Of a stretch of 64,000 nucleotides of DNA, positions 33,631 through 46,620 are shown piece by piece (the stretch's first letter is position 1; each line of letters opens with the position of its first letter). The position numbers were made by a program, and so were the translations under genes. The DNA is taken from the NCBI GenBank assembly GCA_034401795.1, contig CM067370.1, positions 53,282,880 to 53,346,879 of the forward strand, given 5' to 3'. The notes below the pieces were generated by a model. That model was not told the origin of the DNA and did no database searches. It saw only the letters and a list, made by a program, of their open reading frames with translations. This DNA is from Chaetoderma sp. LZ-2023a (Eukaryota > Mollusca > Caudofoveata > Chaetodermatida > Chaetodermatidae).

Positions 33631-36600
33631 CCGCCCACCCACCCCCACCCCCACCCCCACAGACAAAATGGCGGCCTCGTCATTTCGTTTCATATATTAT
33701 AATAACATTTTTATAAACTTTGACACAACACAAGAAAAATAGACTATGTTTAATAGTTATTAAATGTATGTCTATACACATTAATACTCAATTTGCAATT
33801 AGTATATATGAACAACCTGAACCAACAGGGAATTTTCGAGATTTCATTTTAATATATTGCCAATTATTATGTCGACAATCGCATCAGTTGCACGAATTGG
33901 TGCTTCCGAGAAAGCGCCATCAGCTATAATTGACCTAAAATAGTTCACGCGTGCTTCCCAGTCTGGATCTGCCTGAGGCACAGCTGAGAACACGAATTCC
34001 CCTCCAGTCATCAGCTTTGGCTGGGTATGGTTGCGTGTCGACCTTCGTGGCCTTGAAAAAGGGCCACCCAGCTGGCCTGACTACTGCTGCTGCTTCACAG
34101 CCAACAAGGTCGAAGATAGATTTCTATCTTCGGTAGTATCTGGGTTCAATCAACATCTTCGTCACCAGTTGGAACAGTTTTGTAGCCGCCATGGGTGCGC
34201 ATGGCTCCTCCATAAGGTGCCGCCAGCTAGCTACCCTCAGGGATTGACAGTAGATGCCGTGCGTCTTCGGTGTCCACAAAGATCGGCCTCCAGGGCCGGT
34301 GGAATGATCACGTTCCAGTGGGCTCGTATAGCAATTGCTGCGAAAATTGAACACCACCGTTTCGTCCCGGCTCTTCGTATTACCAGTGTGTCTTGCCGTC
34401 ATTCCATAGGTGGGAAAGTGGTAATGACACAATTCACTATGAAGAAGAAGAAAAGAGCCGAACAATGGCACTCGTTTGCTGCTTTATAAAACGGTGTACA
34501 TAAAAACCAAAGTGCTGTGCTATTCCGTATCTCGCCAGAGGTACCTAACCGATCCATTCATATATAGAGGGTATCCTGTAAGGTTTAATATAAACTATAT
34601 CTGCCTCAGGCCAGCCAAAAATTATTGGTTTGCGAAGAGGACAGTGCCTCGTGCAGGCCTCCGTCACAGGAAAATGCCTACAACGCCGATACGGAGGAGG
34701 GGATGTGGTAAAAAGGGCCGATGCCCTAGAAGATATGCAAAAGAAAAATGGAAGAGCTAACCTACAAAAATGTTGTGGTTTTGCGAGAGGAAAGTGCCTC
34801 GCGCAGACCTCCGTCCAGGAAAATGCCTACAATGACGAAGCGGTGTAGGAGAGTGGTAAAAATGGCCCACCATCCTACTTGAAGAAATGCAAAAGATTAT
34901 AATATGATTCAACTTAGTGTAGTTATTTGTTATTGGATGCATGCAGTTTTTACGTGAAGATGGGGTGGTTGATTTCTACGGAATTCAGCACTGTATGAAT
35001 TAAAGATATTGTTTTAGTCGGTGCCGCTTTATTTATGCAGGCCTTCTTAGTGGGCCTTGACTAACATTTATATATTAGACACGTTGTTAGGCCGCGAATG
35101 GCTCAGCATCTGCTTACTTTAATGAATACGGCTTCCTGGCGAGGATGCTCGGTACGGTTGCCGATACCCCAAGGAGTATCTCTCCTCAGGCCGATAGTGT
35201 GCCACATGTTGCATGGTGGTAGTTGTAGAACCGCAAAGTGATTCCTCTGCATACCGCAGCACAACCACAAATAACAAAACAGGGGCAAGTTACAATAACG
35301 TTTAGAAACTGTTTTTAGCTTATTTACGGTGGGGAGAGAGAAACGGATTTCTATCCATGGCAGCCTTCCCAGAGGGCGTGGTGGGCTCTATGGCCACACA
35401 CAGTCACCGTTTGAGCTAGATGGTGATCTGCATCTTTATCAGTCAACTAATGTTTCGGCTGAGGATCATGTGAGATCCGTACACTGGAGTTACCATTTTA
35501 GCTGCTTTTGGTTTAAAGAAAGTTGCCCAAAGAACACACTGCTGGGACTGGCAATAATAATAATAATTAGTTTCGCAGTGGTTCCTACCTTGCCATAAAG
35601 GCTTGCTAATAAGTATCCGAAGATACAAAGGGGAATGTATGGTCATCGACACCTTGATTCTGGCCGTCAAGAAACCCCAGTAGTTTCTTAAATCAGTCCT
35701 AAACAATGTGGCGGAGGAAATCCAAACAAGTATTTCGGCTAGACGGCCAGAGAAGCGTAGTCAGAGGCAGCTACCCGTTCATCGAGGCCTTAACATAAAT
35801 GGCCAACTATAAAAATTAACGGTACCGTTAATATAATGGAGCCGTAGTGCAGGGAAAAGAGCTTTATAATGACAAATTTCCGTTTAACAAGTAGTCACCC
35901 ATGGCTACTTTCAAACCTATTTTATCGAGCTATCATAGTTAGGTTTAGTTGCCGCATGTCATGTTCACTAGCGAAAGCATGAACATCAACCTTAGTGAAA
36001 AATTGTTGCTGTAGGGGAGAAACAATGTGATGCATTTGTTGTTGATGTACTGTGTAACGTAAGCGAACTGCGGTCCAAGTATTTTGTATTTTTTGTAATA
36101 ACTAATCATGTTGGCAGAATATCGCATTACATCTATACAAATCATTAAAATGTGGTGGTCGCATCCGACCATATGGTACCACCAATTTTGGTATTCATTA
36201 ACGAAAAATGGTATAACATAATTAAGATATATTCCTATGTGGTATTAGTCATCAGTTCAGAGCTTAATAAACTTCACATGTAGTTGATGCACCACATACT
36301 TGCGGTGCGAGCAGACACGTGGTGTAGCTGCTGCTTGGAAATTTACCGCATGGTACTAGCTGGTGCAGTCCATACTGGACCTTGAACTCAGGGACAGGGA
36401 CAGTGAAGAATAGAGTAATTTCTGGTGGCTAACAAGTCTCCGCACATAGTACATAATGTCTAGTGACAGAGTGACGAATGCCTCCTTTTTATGAAGATGA
36501 AGACGTATATAATGCAAGGTTTCTGTTTTGGCACAAGACGATCCGCGTCGCTTAGCTCTTAGTCCTTGTCTGGACTGCAGTCAAAACATTCATTCAGTTA

Positions 36601-37499
36601 CGCTGGATGTGGCCATTGTTTTCTACCACCGTTTCAGCATGGCACACCAAGTCTGGCGAGACATCTAAACACCACTTGTTTCTACATACTCAAATTTTGT
36701 TGGCAACGGCCAAAAAGCTTACACCGCAGTGAAGGTTCCTCTGGTGTTGGTCATAGAATGGGAGCCCTTCTTTTAATTTGAATTTTTGTCGCTGTTGATC
36801 TAACAGGAGCGTCTAAAATCTTAGTGCGATGTGGAGCGCGGGTGTCATGATAGGGAACCTGACTGAAAAAAGCTGTGTTGGTGCAGATTGCAGAACGCGA
36901 GCTCTACGCAGTAGGCAGAAGTAAGAGTGCTCCCACTCGGACCGAAACCACCTCCCTTCTGCTGTTTCTGGCTTTCAGAGCTCCTTTTATACTGAATGGT
37001 GACGTAGCACCAGCGAGACTCCGCCAATCAGTCTGCGATTTGTGTGCGAGGCATGGTATCTGGCTAAATAGTTCCTGGCATTCACCCTATCAAGCTCGCG
37101 CTCTAGCGATGTCTCTGCTTAGTTGGAGCTCAAAATAGTCCGTTTTTATTTCATGATATATCTGCCAGATCTGAACCGATTTTATTTCTGTTCACAGTTT
37201 TAAATTCCCAGTCCAATTCTGGTATTGATTCATGCCAGAATTATGGGGAGAAGTCAGATATCACGGAATCGCCGTAATACAGGTAACTATATACATAAGC
37301 TGCCAGTCTCCACACGCTAACGCACGTATGCTGGCTACCTGCTCATCGGGCGATCTCATGGACTCTACTATTTTGTTCCTCTTTTACATGGCTATACACG
37401 TGTGCCTTAGGCTACATAGGAGGACGAGCATGGAGCGTCCCAGACTGGGCAGTTCCATATCCAGATGTACTGGGCCAGTTCGTACCCGACAGGACGGTC
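33631..37499. other. Anonymous region, no recognised gene
   Basis: Short unlinked open frames only. The longest, 34,031-34,489 (152 residues), has no domain I recognise. A tandem pair with about 146-bp period lies at about 34,626-34,910 (GGTTTGCGAAGAGGACAGTG and TTTTGCGAGAGGAAAGTGCC, both followed by CCTC..GCAG.CCTCCGTC). A diverged copy of the repeat family of 12,158 is annotated separately. I see no splice-linked exons that I would defend. Confidence 0.4.
35940..36115. repeat. Diverged third copy of the 12,158 repeat family
   Basis: It has AGGTTTAGTTGCCGCATGTC, CATGTTC...AGCATGAAC, AGTGAAAAATTGTTGCTG and a TGTGTAACGTAAGCGAACTG stretch, in the same order as 12,158-12,511 but without the long poly-G run. 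Confidence 0.65.
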
Positions 37500-38345
37500 C
37501 ACGCTACACCTTCATAATATACACGAGTAGTTGGAATTGGTTCATCATCTTCAGTATTGATTTGGTCGCTATTGCCATTAAGTTGAGTGGGTTCATCTGT
37601 TGGTGTTCAGCTGATTCTGAATGTGTGGCAGTTAGAGAGTAACTACTTGGAGGGATGTCTTCCATTCCCTCATCATCTTCCTCTTCTTGAGATGTTTCAC
37701 CAATGGACAACGATGGGCTGTCCATTTGGTATTGGTGTTGATCTTCTTGTGATTCATGGCATTGGAACAGGTTGCTTTGACCTGTAGAATCTGTAACTAC
37801 TGGAATATCTGTGTCAGATCGTGATGATGACATGCTCTGTTGAGGCATAGAGTTTATGGGAAATAAGCGGTTCCTGTGTAGCATTCGTCTTCTTCCTTGA
37901 CCACTTTCCTTTGCACCTACAAAACAGGTATAGTTGTATTGGGCTGATGAACGACTATGTACACATCTTCTTGCCACTTGTCAGCCAATTTGTGACGCCC
38001 GTAAAAGGTTACAATTTTTACAAGAAGTCTGTAACCCTCTTGTAGTGTGGCAGGTCTAGCTCGCTGGCCATAATTTAATTTCTACTTTGATTGAGAGTTA
38101 CTGACTGTACTTGGAGCTATTTCATTATGCCTGTGTAATCCGTTCTTTCATTGCCTTTTGTGTACTTCAAAATTGACTGTGGATGTCTTCCAAATAGCAG
38201 GAAGAATGGGGCTATTCCTGTTGTCTCATGACGTGTGCAGTTATATGCATGAACAAGTGAAGCGACATGCACTTTTCAATTTTCTTACTTTCTGGATCCA
38301 GTGTACCAAGCATGTTGCAAAGTGTCCGATTGAAACGGTGCTAAG
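37500..38345 (-). pseudogene. Ty3/gypsy integrase C-terminal half, decayed
   Basis: On the minus strand from 38,345: RFNRTLCNMLGTLDPESKK (the segment around the catalytic Glu, with the Glu itself just lost). Then in shifted frames a [19 protein letters not shown] motif, a RARPATLQEGYRLLVK motif and GRRRMLHRNRLFPINSM, the usual end of the integrase GPY/F region. An acidic tail follows (GETSQEEEDDEGMEDIPPS). At least four frameshifts or stops. Only the last part (37,504-37,977, 157 residues) is an open frame. It is a different gypsy lineage from copies A and B, since the motifs differ. The 5' break coincides with dispersed repeat X. Confidence 0.75.
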
Positions 38346-38535
38346 AACTTAAAGTTATCCGTGGTTAATAAATGGACATATTTAACACAATTTAATAATT
38401 AAAAGAACAAAGGAAGTGCAGTTTGCTGAAATAAAATAACAGGTCAAAATTATAGACATGTATTGATACATCCCTCCCCCGTATTTTCTAACATATGATA
38501 AAAACCAACATATACAAGACTTCCTGTTACACTAA
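38336..38535. repeat. Dispersed repeat X, copy 2 (empty site)
   Basis: It starts CGGTGCTAAGAACTTAAAGT and is colinear with 33,283-33,382 plus 33,526-33,630, with no insertion at TAAAAT. It directly adjoins the decayed integrase on its left and a 24-bp satellite remnant on its right. Confidence 0.8.
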
Positions 38536-38640
38536 CACCACTGCAATATCCACTTTTGACGTCACTACAGTATCCTTGACTGAGGTCACTATAGTATCCA
38601 CTACTGACACCACTACAATATCTACGACTGACGTCCTTAA
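38530..38640. repeat. Degenerate 24-bp minisatellite
   Basis: Four to five units of the same family as 13,790-14,534 (CACTACAGTATCC, ACTACTGACACC, GACGTCACTACAG), more diverged. Short open frames on both strands here are artefacts. Confidence 0.75.
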
Positions 38641-41441
38641 GGACGGTATTACTATAGCGGGATATAGTTCCGCATGACAATTCCTGTGTGAGGTATGTCC
38701 CCATTGACAGTCTCATATGACCGAAGGCTAACTGAGCTCTCTAAACATAATGTTCAAACTATATAAAATCTGGACATGGGGTCTAAAGTGGTAGTAAATT
38801 CATTCTGGAGAAGACTCAAATGGGAAAACTGTCTAGTTGTACACACAGCTCGGCGAGATACGATCCCGTGAAGATCGACCGGTTCCGGTTAAGTCTAGCT
38901 ACCCATACCATAGAAACGCAAATTCAACTGGGAGGATCTGATAAAACCGGTATAACATTTTTGTTAGTCAGATAATCTGCTAATAGATAACACGCAGGGC
39001 AAAATTGGTCAAAATATGAGCCAAAAAAGCCGTACACAGGTATATAACATGCAGTCACAGTTCAGAAAGATTGCAAAACATTTTTCCGATGAACGAAAAT
39101 TGGTACTGTAAAACGATCATTAGTAGCCGCGGCTTCTAATAGGGAAAGGGCTGTAAATTCTTTAAATCCAAACCTCTAAGAAAAGGTGGCGACTTCTATT
39201 AGGTATATTTCGAGAAAAAAATTGAAAATATAAAAACATAACACGAAATTAGAACACATTCTAAAATCTTCATGGTAGAAATTCTTACCATCTTACGACT
39301 ATGCTTAATGTATACCTTATATCCATCATCGCGGGAGTGAAATTATTAATCAGGACCGCCTATATATTGCGCATATTTTAATAAACATTGTTTGTTTCAT
39401 CAAAATTATTCCAAAGTTTGATATAAAATGGCGTCGCGAAAAAATAGAAATGACGTGATGTATTAGGCTACAGGATGAGTTTAGGTTGTTACCCGAGTAG
39501 CGCGAAGAGGCTAATAGTAGTACCCGGTTAGAGACTTGCACAATCCACAAATAGGAGGGGAGCTTCGAGTAGCTACGAGAGTGACGAGAGTGACGGCATA
39601 AACTCGTCCTATAGCTGATTAATACGGCGATTAATACACGGTAGAATGTAATGTAACCAATTCGGCCGGGACGAAATCGCCCAAGTGAACAAAAATCTCG
39701 CCAGTAAATATACTGCCGAATACATTTACTGATTAGGTAATAGTGAATTTATTGCTCAAATTGTTTAAAAAAATTATCTTCTGTATATATATGTATTATT
39801 AATTTGCGATATTGACATTTGCGACATTGCAAAATCTGTTTTTATTTGGGAGGTCTCCTTCTAGTCCAGATAAAGTTCAGTGGAATGCCTCCAATCAACA
39901 AAGAGCTTTAATTTGGCCGCCCAATTTAATTAGGGATATAACCTCATTTTATTTCTTACATTGTTTTGGGTCATCTTATGTTGGTTTACGATAATACATG
40001 TACAACGACTTGTCAGTTTGAGTTTTATTTCATCATTTAAGAATCATACACGTAAGATTTACAAATATTACATAGAATACAATTACTATACACAATGTAG
40101 CCAACAATATTGGTTATTGCAATACGGCAGGCGAGAGGAAAGAGCGGTTTCCCTTTGATGATATCGCATTTTTGGGCTGAATTGTATATCAGGGTGGCCG
40201 TTCTGACCCAAAATTCTGAGACCCAAAATTCTGAGCCCAAAAATGTGATTAAAGTTTATACTAATGCATAATACGCACACACCACGCACGCACGCACGCA
40301 CGCACGCACGCATGCAAGCACCCACATCCTTCTGGCCTTGAGCAAAATGAGCAAAAAAAACCTGCGCAATATAAACACAAAATTATGGTATACATCATTG
40401 CAGATAGCCAGGAAAATTAGTAAAACGGATGTTTACATTCATATCCAGCGTGTTTGACTCATAACATTGATATTTGTATAATATCAAATATCAACCGCTT
40501 TAGATGTTCGCAGTTTAACTGGGCGAGCTATAATGGGACGAGATGGTCACTGGTTACCGGTATCTCGTGATATCCACGCGAAAATAGTTGGAATTTCGTA
40601 GCAAATTCAAATCATTTGTAGGAGCGATTTGGGAGCGTTTCAGCCGTTTTTGGATATGAAGTCTGTTCAAATTTAGCGTTTAATATCAGGATTCATGTAA
40701 TTTCTTGGTTTTATTGTGGAAATTTGCGGCCACTATTTAAGCAGCGCTGATATACGTTGAATATGGAATCATACTACTCAAGCCTCACTCCATTTTTCCC
40801 ATTGGAATAATACTGGTATTAAAGGTATACCGGTATGAAAATTGATATCGATACCGGTATTCATTTTTCTAATACCGTGAATCCCTATCGTGAAGCCCTA
40901 TCGCAGGACCCGCTTTGCAATTAATTGCAATGGCTAAATTACTTAAATATAACAAACACGGTCCTATCATGTGAAACGGAGATGGTTCTGCTTTGAGGGA
41001 ACAAGAGTTTGGCATGTTTCTCTATGATAACACTCCTTCCCAAAAAGGGGGAACCCTACGTCGGTCAGTATTTGAACTTATTGAGAACTCCTATATTATC
41101 CTACGATGGAGGACTGGCCGCAAGAAAGAGCACGTCGTCACTGGAGGTCAACATCGGTCGGAGATTGTCGGAGCACAGAAATCTCAACGTACTACATGGA
41201 GAAGAGACAAGGGATTGCAGATTTCAGGCTAATAACGTAATAAGCAGAATCACTAGGCGCTGTAAGTGCCTATGAAGTTTAAAAGAGGTATCTTGACATA
41301 GTAAATCCAATCTAAGACATGGACTGGAGTGTCAAATTCTAGCAATCCTAATATTTTGAGATAGCGAATCCTAAGGATTATTGTGTCAAAACTACTATTC
41401 CAGGACAGTAAATAACAGAAGTATAGTGGTATTAATTATGG
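38641..41441. other. Anonymous AT-rich region
   Basis: I see no gene. Small items: (ACGC)n at about 40,276-40,312; the phrase CTTCTATTAG/CTTCTAATAG repeated at about 39,130-39,210, a pattern common in old DNA transposons; and GGTATACCGG-type self-complementary stretches at 40,820-40,870. Open frames at 40,993-41,275 (79 and 88 residues, two frames) show no domain. Confidence 0.4.
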
Positions 41442-42220
41442 TTAGAATCTTACGGTTGGGTATAAGCAGATAAATTGTTCTGGAAAATGTATACATATGT
41501 CCTTCCAGAAGATTATCATTGTAGGAATTGTGGTGGGGCAGGGGTGGGTAAGGGGTGGGGTATAATTAATGTTCACCTCTTCGCTGGAGTCCCGGAAAAC
41601 AGTAATCCTCCTTGGAGCATCATGTTCATCGCCATACCATTCGCTCTTCATCAATGGCTTGATGCCTCTGTGTCTACTGATAATATCATTCGCCGAACAT
41701 GAACATGTAACATCCATTGTCCACGGGGCTGACAACCTAAGTGCAATGCGATTGTAGCAACCGCTGCTCAGCTGGCTCAGGAAAGTCTCTTTGAAATTCA
41801 AGCTCTCACGAGAGCGCCCAATCTCTTTAAACCATATTTCATATATGGAAGCGCACCATTGCAGGACTTGCTGAAGATGAATACCAGAAACGGAGAACTG
41901 ACAAGTCTTGACACACTCAGGGTCCAGTGCTTCAGGATGATCAGCCAACAAGGACAGTTCGATAAACATAAACCTAATGAAGCAGGTTAGCTTGCTGGAA
42001 TTCACAGCCAAATCCGACAATTCAGTCTTATCCTGATCAGTTCAACATTAATTATGTGTTCTAAAGTACCACTGTGCAGGAGTCCACCATCGCTATATGC
42101 GGCAGACCAAGGTAACCAGGAAAGTTCTACCGGAAAGTGAGATAGTCTCTTCCAAATTAAAGAATGTCCGGCAAATGAGGCTTTTTCAGCTTCTGATTTC
42201 TGGATAAAATACTGGGCCAA
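41442..42220 (-). other. Two overlapping unassigned ORFs
   Basis: 42,220-42,002 (72 residues, MAQYFIQKSEAEKASFAGH) overlaps 42,020-41,442 (192 residues, MSDLAVNSSKLTCFIRFMF) by 19 bases in another frame, as if one longer ORF had a frameshift. Composition is protein-like (Cys, Trp, Ser-rich) but I recognise no family. It could be an element remnant. Confidence 0.25.
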
Positions 42221-44329
42221 AACCAGTCTAATATTTTCAGGTGCGCCTAACGAGTATACAGAGACGCTAATGGGCTTTCTGGAGTGTACATTACCAGAAG
42301 AACTATAAACTGTGAAATGTTCTCAGTTAGATACTGTTGTTTCTTCCATAATAATGGTAACTGTACAGTTCTATTGGTACTAAACTTCTGTGCAGTTGAT
42401 CACAATATTGGAGGGGGCGCGGCGAGATGGTATTCAAATGACTGTCGGAAATGCATCAACTCTCCACACACGCACTGACAATCAAACTTAAGCAAGTAAA
42501 AGCATGTAGAATTACAGAATCGGGCCTATTTTTACCAGACGCCTCTGACCTTCTAAAAAGAAGAATTGAGACAAAGACCCAGTCAGACACCAGGAACGAA
42601 CCAGGATATGGGCTACGTGACCTATGTCTGGCGCATCCAAGGCAGATATCCTCTCAAAAATGGCTTCTAGAACGAGGCTGGAAACCTCAATCGCGCATAA
42701 CTCACTAACTACTGCATCGATCGAAAAACAGATTCAGAATTCCCAACCGATTCTACATTGAAAAGGTCTAAGTGCGCCCCCACAAAAGCTGTTTCAAGTA
42801 AACACTATTTAATTATTTCTACCCTAACTTGGTGCATTTCAGGTGCAGCTGACGGGTAGATCAGCTGAGAATAGCAGCCGTTTTGTAAGTGCAATGATGG
42901 TGCGGAACACATGGGAACTCCAACCCAGTCACCGGGCAGAGGAGGGAAGTGGAAGAAAGGATTGTGGTGGCATACCTTTGTTTTTATTTTTACCCGGGTG
43001 CTTTTCCCAGGTTTGGTTTTTTTTGTGTAATATGTATTTTTGCGGAAGAATTTCTGCCGTTTGTTTTCTTATAAGTTCCTAACACAATTACTAGCATAGG
43101 CTACCTAATAGTGCGAAGTACTCTGTTCCTCCACACCCGGACACATCTAAGCGCATGAACATTTTGAACAAAAATAACAATATAAAATAATTCGTTGCTA
43201 GTTATACAATAATATATCGCATCATAACATATTTATAAAGTCTGTAAGGTAACTTGGCTAGACACGGCAACTGGCTTACCGAGGAGAATGTTATATCAAT
43301 CATTCTCGTGATTTATGGAGCAACGATATGTACTCTGATGGAACGAGTTACAACACCAACAACGACACACACAATGGTATCCGGAGGAGATCCTGAGTCT
43401 TCAGTTTGTCTTACCCACGGTCTGCTCATGATGCTGGTGAAAACCTCAGCAACACTGGAGCACTCGAGACTGTAGGTGGTGAAGAACCGCCCGCTATAGT
43501 GATAGGTGAAATGGCCAATGCGGGAGTCAAAATCGAGGTACACAATGGGGCAGAAATGGAAACAGTTATATCCGTCATGGACGAAGTAACTACTACTGGA
43601 AGAATAGAGGTCAGAGCCGACTGGGCGTTTCTGAAGAAGCTCATGCGTATAAACACTGACGAAGAAATAGTGCTAGCTATGTCCGATGGTGAATACACAC
43701 TTGCTAAATCATGCATCAAAGGCCGATACGCCAGCTCATCTGTAACACCCCCAAAACACCTTTCATACCGCCAGTCCTAAAGTGACTATCGACATGATCA
43801 TAAGCGTTAAGTGCGTGGATCCATGGTTTATTAGAGTGTGCCGTGTGGCCTGGAACCTCAGCACTCGAGGTTTCTGTCAGGGTTACCTCACCTTACCTCC
43901 TTTAGTCACCTCTTACGACACGCGGAGGATACGGAAGGTGTATTCTAAGCCCCACCTACAGGGCCAAAATGAAGACATGATACATTTTGATTAATAACGC
44001 AAGTTTTTCATGGGAATTAAAAGTGTGTGATGACGGTCACGGTGAGGAAGGAAGTCAGCCGTACAATCGAGTGCCATATAGAGCCAGCGCACCTGACCAG
44101 CGTTGTTTTAAAGTGCATTGGTGTACCTGCCTTGTCCGTGCAGCCTCTCTGGTGCACGCATAGGTGTTCACGTTTGAAGAAAATTTCCCTCCACGGGGAA
44201 ATACTATCTGGCTTTCTTAGATGATTTCTCCTGACGATGTCACTGACTGCTTTATTATATATCTTGTTTAATTTTAATTACTTTAACACGTTGTGCATTA
44301 TATTTTGAGAATAAAACCGCAATTCGCTC
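42221..44329. other. Anonymous region with one unassigned ORF
   Basis: The plus-strand frame 43,406-43,780 (124 residues) encodes an acidic, regular-looking sequence (GEMANAGVKIEVHNGAEMET, ADWAFLKKLMRINTDEEI) that could be an exon or element fragment. I recognise no domain. At 43,850-43,975 the phrase CACCTCTTACGACACGCGGA, GGATACGGAAGGTGTATTCT and CCCCACCTACAGGG looks like a conserved dispersed element I have a faint memory of from invertebrate genomes, unverified. Confidence 0.3.
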
Positions 44330-45000
44330 GCTATGGGACCACCGTTTCATGGTCATTGGAAACGAAAATTACCAGGCAATCCGTTAAACGGTCAAAGATG
44401 TATCATCTGGAAACAAATTTTCAAGATTGCTGCCACTGACTGGCGGCCATATTAGATTTCGGATTATCGTAAATTTCGATAAGTTTCTTCAACAGACATA
44501 TTCCAACGATCGTAGGAAGTGATCCAATGAATGAAATCCAGAAATCAACTTTCAAGATGCAGCCCACGACTGCGGCCATCTTGCAGTTCGGATCATTGTC
44601 AATTTCGATAGGTTTCTTCTCCACACCGAGTCCAGCCACCCTATGAAGTTTCAAAGGGATCCAATAAACAGTAACGGAATTATCATTTGGAAACCAATTT
44701 TCAAGATGGCCACCAGTGGCTGGCGCCATCGTGGATTTCGGATCATTGTCAGCCTCGATAGGTTTCTTCCCCAGAGGCAGTCCAACCACCCTATGATGTT
44801 TCATAGCGATCCTATAAACAATATCATCTGGAAACCATCTAGCGGCCATCTTGGATTTCCGATCATCGTCGATTTCGAGAGGTTTCTTCCGAAGACCTAG
44901 TCCAACCACCCTATGAAGTTTCAATGCGGTCTGACAAACGGTAACGGAGTTATCATCCGGAAAGCATTCTGCCGCCCGCACGCCCGCACGTGCCATTACT
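44330..45000. repeat. Tandem repeat, about 4.5 units of 130-150 bp
   Basis: Each unit has (GC)GGCCATCTTGGATTTCGG, then GATCATTGTC.ATTTCGATAG, GTTTCTTC, TCCAACCACCCTATGA and TTTCAA.G.GATCC. Unit landmarks lie at about 44,442, 44,573, 44,722 and 44,852. A minus-strand frame of 238 residues (44,421-45,137) is mostly a translation of this repeat (KKPIEIDNDPKSKMAA) fused to a piece of DIRS recombinase, and is not a gene. Confidence 0.85.
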
Positions 45001-45009
45001 ACCATTATA

Positions 45010-45466
45010 TAATACACCGCCAAAATTTTTGGCTGGGTATAACCCCAAAAAGCAGCAGTGCATACTGTTTCCATTAGCAAAACTACTGCTTTATTGGGGA
45101 AAAAACCCTTCCTTAAATCTATGCATACTTTGTCCATGATACTTTAGGTGACCGGATGTCTTGGCCTATTGTGTTTGACTTGCACCCATTTCACGCCTTT
45201 TAGGACAGTTGGTAATCATTGAATTTGTGCTGCCATAGGATATTGGACATGATTTTGTAAAGGCATGAAATGGATGCCACATATGTAAGTCTTTATGGTG
45301 GAATAACCGATCTTTAGCTCACGTACACAGTACGCAGCAAACTGAATCTAAACATCCTCAGTAACAAGCAAATTTGACATTCTAAGACGTATAATAATTC
45401 CTGAGAATAGCATAATTATTAAAACCTGTCATGTAGGCCTTTCTGCTGGTCCGTGCAATGGCTGCC
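45010..45466 (-). pseudogene. DIRS-like tyrosine recombinase, N-terminal fragment
   Basis: Reading the minus strand from 45,466 across frameshifts gives EAAIARTSRKAYMTGFNNY, a match to the start of DIRS/Ngaro-type recombinases. Next come STNSMITNCPKRREMGAS and RKGFFPNKAVVLLMETVC...FWGY. The catalytic R-H-R-Y part is missing, because the tandem repeat at 44,330-45,000 takes its place. It follows RT/RNase H directly, the gene order expected of this class. Confidence 0.65.
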
Positions 45467-46620
45467 TCAAACGATCTCTTCGGGTGGCGGCACTCTGCAT
45501 GACGTTATCTGGGCTAGTTGTGCTAACCAGAAGAGCCTCTTGATCTGCAATCGAGACCAAGAATCAGCAATAGAATCTTTACATCCTGCTGTATGTTTAG
45601 AACAGTCAGTATAATGTTGCATAGCTGCGATTAGGGCAAGTCTCCTAACCAGGGGCATAATCTGAGCCGACCTTGACCGACCTCTGTGTAGACTAGCAAC
45701 AGTAGCCATATTATCACACCTGAACATAATTCTCTGGCGCTTTCATGGCTGTCCTCACAAAACTGCAGCAACAACAATGGGACAGAGCTCTATAAATTCT
45801 ATAGAAACTGCATCACCACTGCATATGCTATACTTCAGTGAGGACGGCCAAGGCTCAGCAAACCAATGCCCCTGGGAATAACCACCTAAACCGATACCCG
45901 CTAAAGCATCAGTATGCAATTTAATATCATCAGCTGAAACAATTTTTGGATTGTAAAAGACGAACACGCCATTCCAATTTGACAAAAAATGTAACCACAT
46001 ACAAATATCTTCCAAACATTGGTTATTAACCTTAACAAGGTAATGTAATGATTTTACTGTTGTGGAGATAGCGATAAGATGGGATACAAAACTTCTCCCG
46101 GGGATAATCACTCTACTAGCAAAATTTAAATGCCCATGAGTTGAAGAATTTCAAGTTTTGCATAGGATTGCTTCTTCTCTATCCCTCTTAAAACTGCACA
46201 ATCATTTGGACTTTATCCAATGGCAGCCTAGCTTCCATTTTCTCTTAATCTAAAATAATTCCGAGATATTCTATGATAGAAACAGTGCCACAAGTTTCAA
46301 TTGGAATGGTAAATCACTTTAAAATGAGATGTAACAGCACCATGTTTCTCTCTCCACAATTGTCTGGGTGTTCAAAGGTAATACAGTCATCTGAAAAATG
46401 TAGCATATGCTGAATACCATAATTGTTACGCGATATCCAAACGATGGCTTGCGAAAACTTATCAAATATACCAGGACTTGAACAACAACCAAAAGCTTAT
46501 TTTCTATAGCAATAGTAGTATTGGCGACATTTTACTCCAAATAAGTGCGATTGTACAGATAAGATAGGCAACAATTTTAATGCGCCTGAATTGTCAGTTT
46601 TACACGTTGTTGTTCCCTGT
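45467..46620 (-). pseudogene. DIRS-like reverse transcriptase and RNase H
   Basis: On the minus strand: LLPILSVQSHLFGVKC, then SPGIFDKFSQAIVWISRNNY, HFSDDC (the catalytic DD box), IIEYLGIILD and MEARLPLDKVQ. The open stretch 46,111-45,755 has IIPGRSFVSHLIAISTTVKS and FLSNWNGVFVFY. The RNase H part 45,727-45,467 has MFRCDNMATVASLHRGRSRS and KDSIADSWSRLQ. These are typical of RT/RNase H of tyrosine-recombinase retroelements. Several stops and frameshifts make it a fossil, and the gag and N-terminal RT are missing. Confidence 0.8.

Noticed and set aside
34031..34489. 152-residue ORF as a host gene
   Set aside because: No domain, an overlapping antisense ORF of similar length, and no supporting context.
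44421..45137. 238-residue ORF as a gene
   Set aside because: It is a translated 130-150-bp tandem repeat joined to the end of a DIRS recombinase fragment.
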